Source of the DNA: Rhodoferax sp.
Lineage (GTDB): Bacteria > Pseudomonadota > Gammaproteobacteria > Burkholderiales > Burkholderiaceae_C
Direction: 5' to 3'
Length of the DNA stretch: 64,000 nucleotides
Assembly: GCA_008015235.1 (NCBI GenBank)
Contig: SSFF01000001.1
Span: forward strand, 1 to 64,000
Shown here: positions 63,254 to 64,000 of the stretch, piece by piece
Layout: each line of letters opens with the position of its first letter
How positions within the stretch are numbered: position 1 is the first letter of the stretch
The notes under the pieces: model-generated
What the model was told of the DNA's origin: nothing
The model's input: the letters and a program-made list of their open reading frames with translations, nothing else
Database searches by the model: none
Position numbers and translations under genes: made by a program

Positions 63254-63270
63254 CTCCTCCTTAGGAGGAG
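63254..63270 (-). promoter_or_regulatory. Palindrome containing the ribosome-binding site of the SIR2 gene
   Basis: CTCCTCCT and AGGAGGAG are perfect complements around one base. On the transcript the second arm is the ribosome-binding site (GGAGGAG, 3 nt before the start codon), so folding would hide it. See the finding for this region. Confidence 0.6.
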
Positions 63271-63315
63271 TTTAGCCAGCATTGTTTGTTGGATCGGAAG
63301 CGTTCTGGCGACTTG

Positions 63316-63711
63316 TTAGATAAATGCAGCGCGCCGTGCCGCCTGCGTCACACCCGCGTAGCCCCAGTCTCCAGCCGCCAGCTCGCGCACGATGACATAG
63401 CTGGCATCTTCGAGCGGCAGGCCCTCGCCCAGTTGCGCTTCCAGCTCGGCGTAGGCGGCGGCGATGAACGCCTCTTTCTCGGCAGCGGTGTTTGTGCCCG
63501 CCGTGATGCTGATCTCCAGCAGCGCGGTGGGGCGCTGCAGGGGCTGGCTGCCCACAAACCAGCGTGCCGCAGGCAGGTCTTCGATGACCACAGCCGTCAC
63601 CTCGGCACGCTTGCGCAGGTGCAGGGTGCTCAGGCGGGTCAGTGCCTGGGCCAGCTGCTGGTAGCGTGGCGGGTTTTGCAACGGGGCGACTTTCAGGACC
63701 AAGGTTGGCAT
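63316..63711 (-). CDS. Tautomerase-family protein
   Basis: A 131-residue protein whose Met is followed by Pro (MPTLVLKVAP), the catalytic proline of the 4-oxalocrotonate tautomerase superfamily after Met removal. Two repeated beta-alpha-beta units are visible (PTALLEISITAGTNTAAEKEAFIAAAYAEL is the second). The substrate is unknown. It is 2 nt downstream of a small upstream gene. Confidence 0.82.
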   Translation of the reverse strand: MPTLVLKVAPLQNPPRYQQLAQALTRLSTLHLRKRAEVTAVVIEDLPAARWFVGSQPLQRPTALLEISITAGTNTAAEKEAFIAAAYAELEAQLGEGLPLEDASYVIVRELAAGDWGYAGVTQAARRAAFI

Positions 63712-63713
63712 GC

Positions 63714-63914
63714 TCAGACTCCGGGTGTGAGGTGGGGCAGGGAGGTGCGGCGCCGTGCCACGGCACGGGAAAGGGGCCGTACGCTTCCGAAAGCGATTGT
63801 CAGCACCCTGCGCCAGAAGGTGGACATTGCTTCCCGGCGCAGTGCGTGGGCCTGTGCCTTGGCCTGGTCGTGACGGTGGGCGTGGTAGGTAGCGCTGTGG
63901 TGTTCGCAGTGCAT
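63714..63914 (-). CDS. Small hypothetical protein upstream of the tautomerase
   Basis: A 66-residue protein: MHCEHHSATYHAHRHDQAKAQA, then a basic stretch (FWRRVLTIAFGSVRPLSRAVARRRT). It has a well-placed GGAG before the ATG and ends 2 nt before the tautomerase gene, so it is likely co-transcribed. The His-rich N-terminus may bind metal. No function is known. Confidence 0.5.
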   Translation of the reverse strand: MHCEHHSATYHAHRHDQAKAQAHALRREAMSTFWRRVLTIAFGSVRPLSRAVARRRTSLPHLTPGV

Positions 63915-64000
63915 GGTTTTCTCCGGTTGGATGCGGTGGTATGAACTCTATTCATGCATCCGATTGATGGAAATAGCCAAAAATACAAATTGGTTTTGCA

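Overview
The window looks like a chromosomal segment of a betaproteobacterium of the family Comamonadaceae (Burkholderiales), probably near Rhodoferax or Polaromonas. The reasons are the ribosomal-protein and ATP-synthase gene orders, the alanine/arginine-rich S3 tail, the EIIA(Man)-HPr-enzyme I gene trio, the high G+C coding sequence, and a short palindromic repeat family of a kind I associate with this family. This placement is inference from gene content; no 16S rRNA is present.

Layout. 1-5650: end of tuf, then the S10 ribosomal-protein cluster (rpsJ, rplC-D-W-B, rpsS, rplV, rpsC, rplP, rpmC, rpsQ), which stops after rpsQ at a terminator. 5650-10400: peroxiredoxin, acetyltransferase, a DUF4197-like exported protein and a membrane-component-free PTS (EIIA, HPr, enzyme I). 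10400-16020: EamA exporter, solute-binding protein, aldo/keto reductase, a FadH-type reductase and an uncharacterised membrane protein. 16180-17910: a manganese (yybP-ykoY) riboswitch, a Mn exporter and a CDF metal exporter. 17920-20380: ECF sigma factor, anti-sigma factor, lipoprotein and a small membrane protein. 20385-29550: cheV and partner, a SWIM/SNF2 helicase, a medium-chain reductase with divergent LysR regulator, a DsbA-like protein, and a TetR/DUF1304 pair. 29600-32550: lipoate genes lipA-lipB-DUF493 with a PLP aminotransferase. 32600-36650: glycerol use (glpD, glpR, glpK). 36700-43990: complete F1Fo ATP synthase operon atpIBEFHAGDC. 44000-46420: hydrolase, cytochrome c, tRNA-Arg(CCG). 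46530-52430: histidine degradation hutUDIFG behind a HutC-type operator. 52430-56400: globin, RhtA exporter, RidA protein, chemoreceptor. 56450-62083: a tungsten aldehyde oxidoreductase cluster (polyferredoxin, W-enzyme, FAD subunit, MoaD-like protein, 99-residue protein) with a divergent AcoR-like regulator. 62117-63914: a lower-G+C SIR2-domain gene and a tautomerase.

How the genes work together. The hut genes encode the five-step route in which HutF and HutG turn formimidoylglutamate into N-formylglutamate and then glutamate; hutH and hutC are not in the window. The glp genes phosphorylate and oxidise glycerol. The aor genes would oxidise aldehydes and pass electrons through a four-cluster ferredoxin to an FAD subunit. 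The Mn riboswitch would couple the Mn exporter and the adjacent CDF pump to Mn level.

The most unusual structure is a rigid 41-nt repeat (GCCCGYA, 17 nt, then a 17-nt hairpin GCTAY-N7-RTAGC). It occurs ten times in both orientations. Four copies lie inside genes without breaking the reading frame, and an extension of another carries the stop codon of the EamA gene. A second is the SIR2 gene, whose ribosome-binding site sits inside a perfect palindrome.
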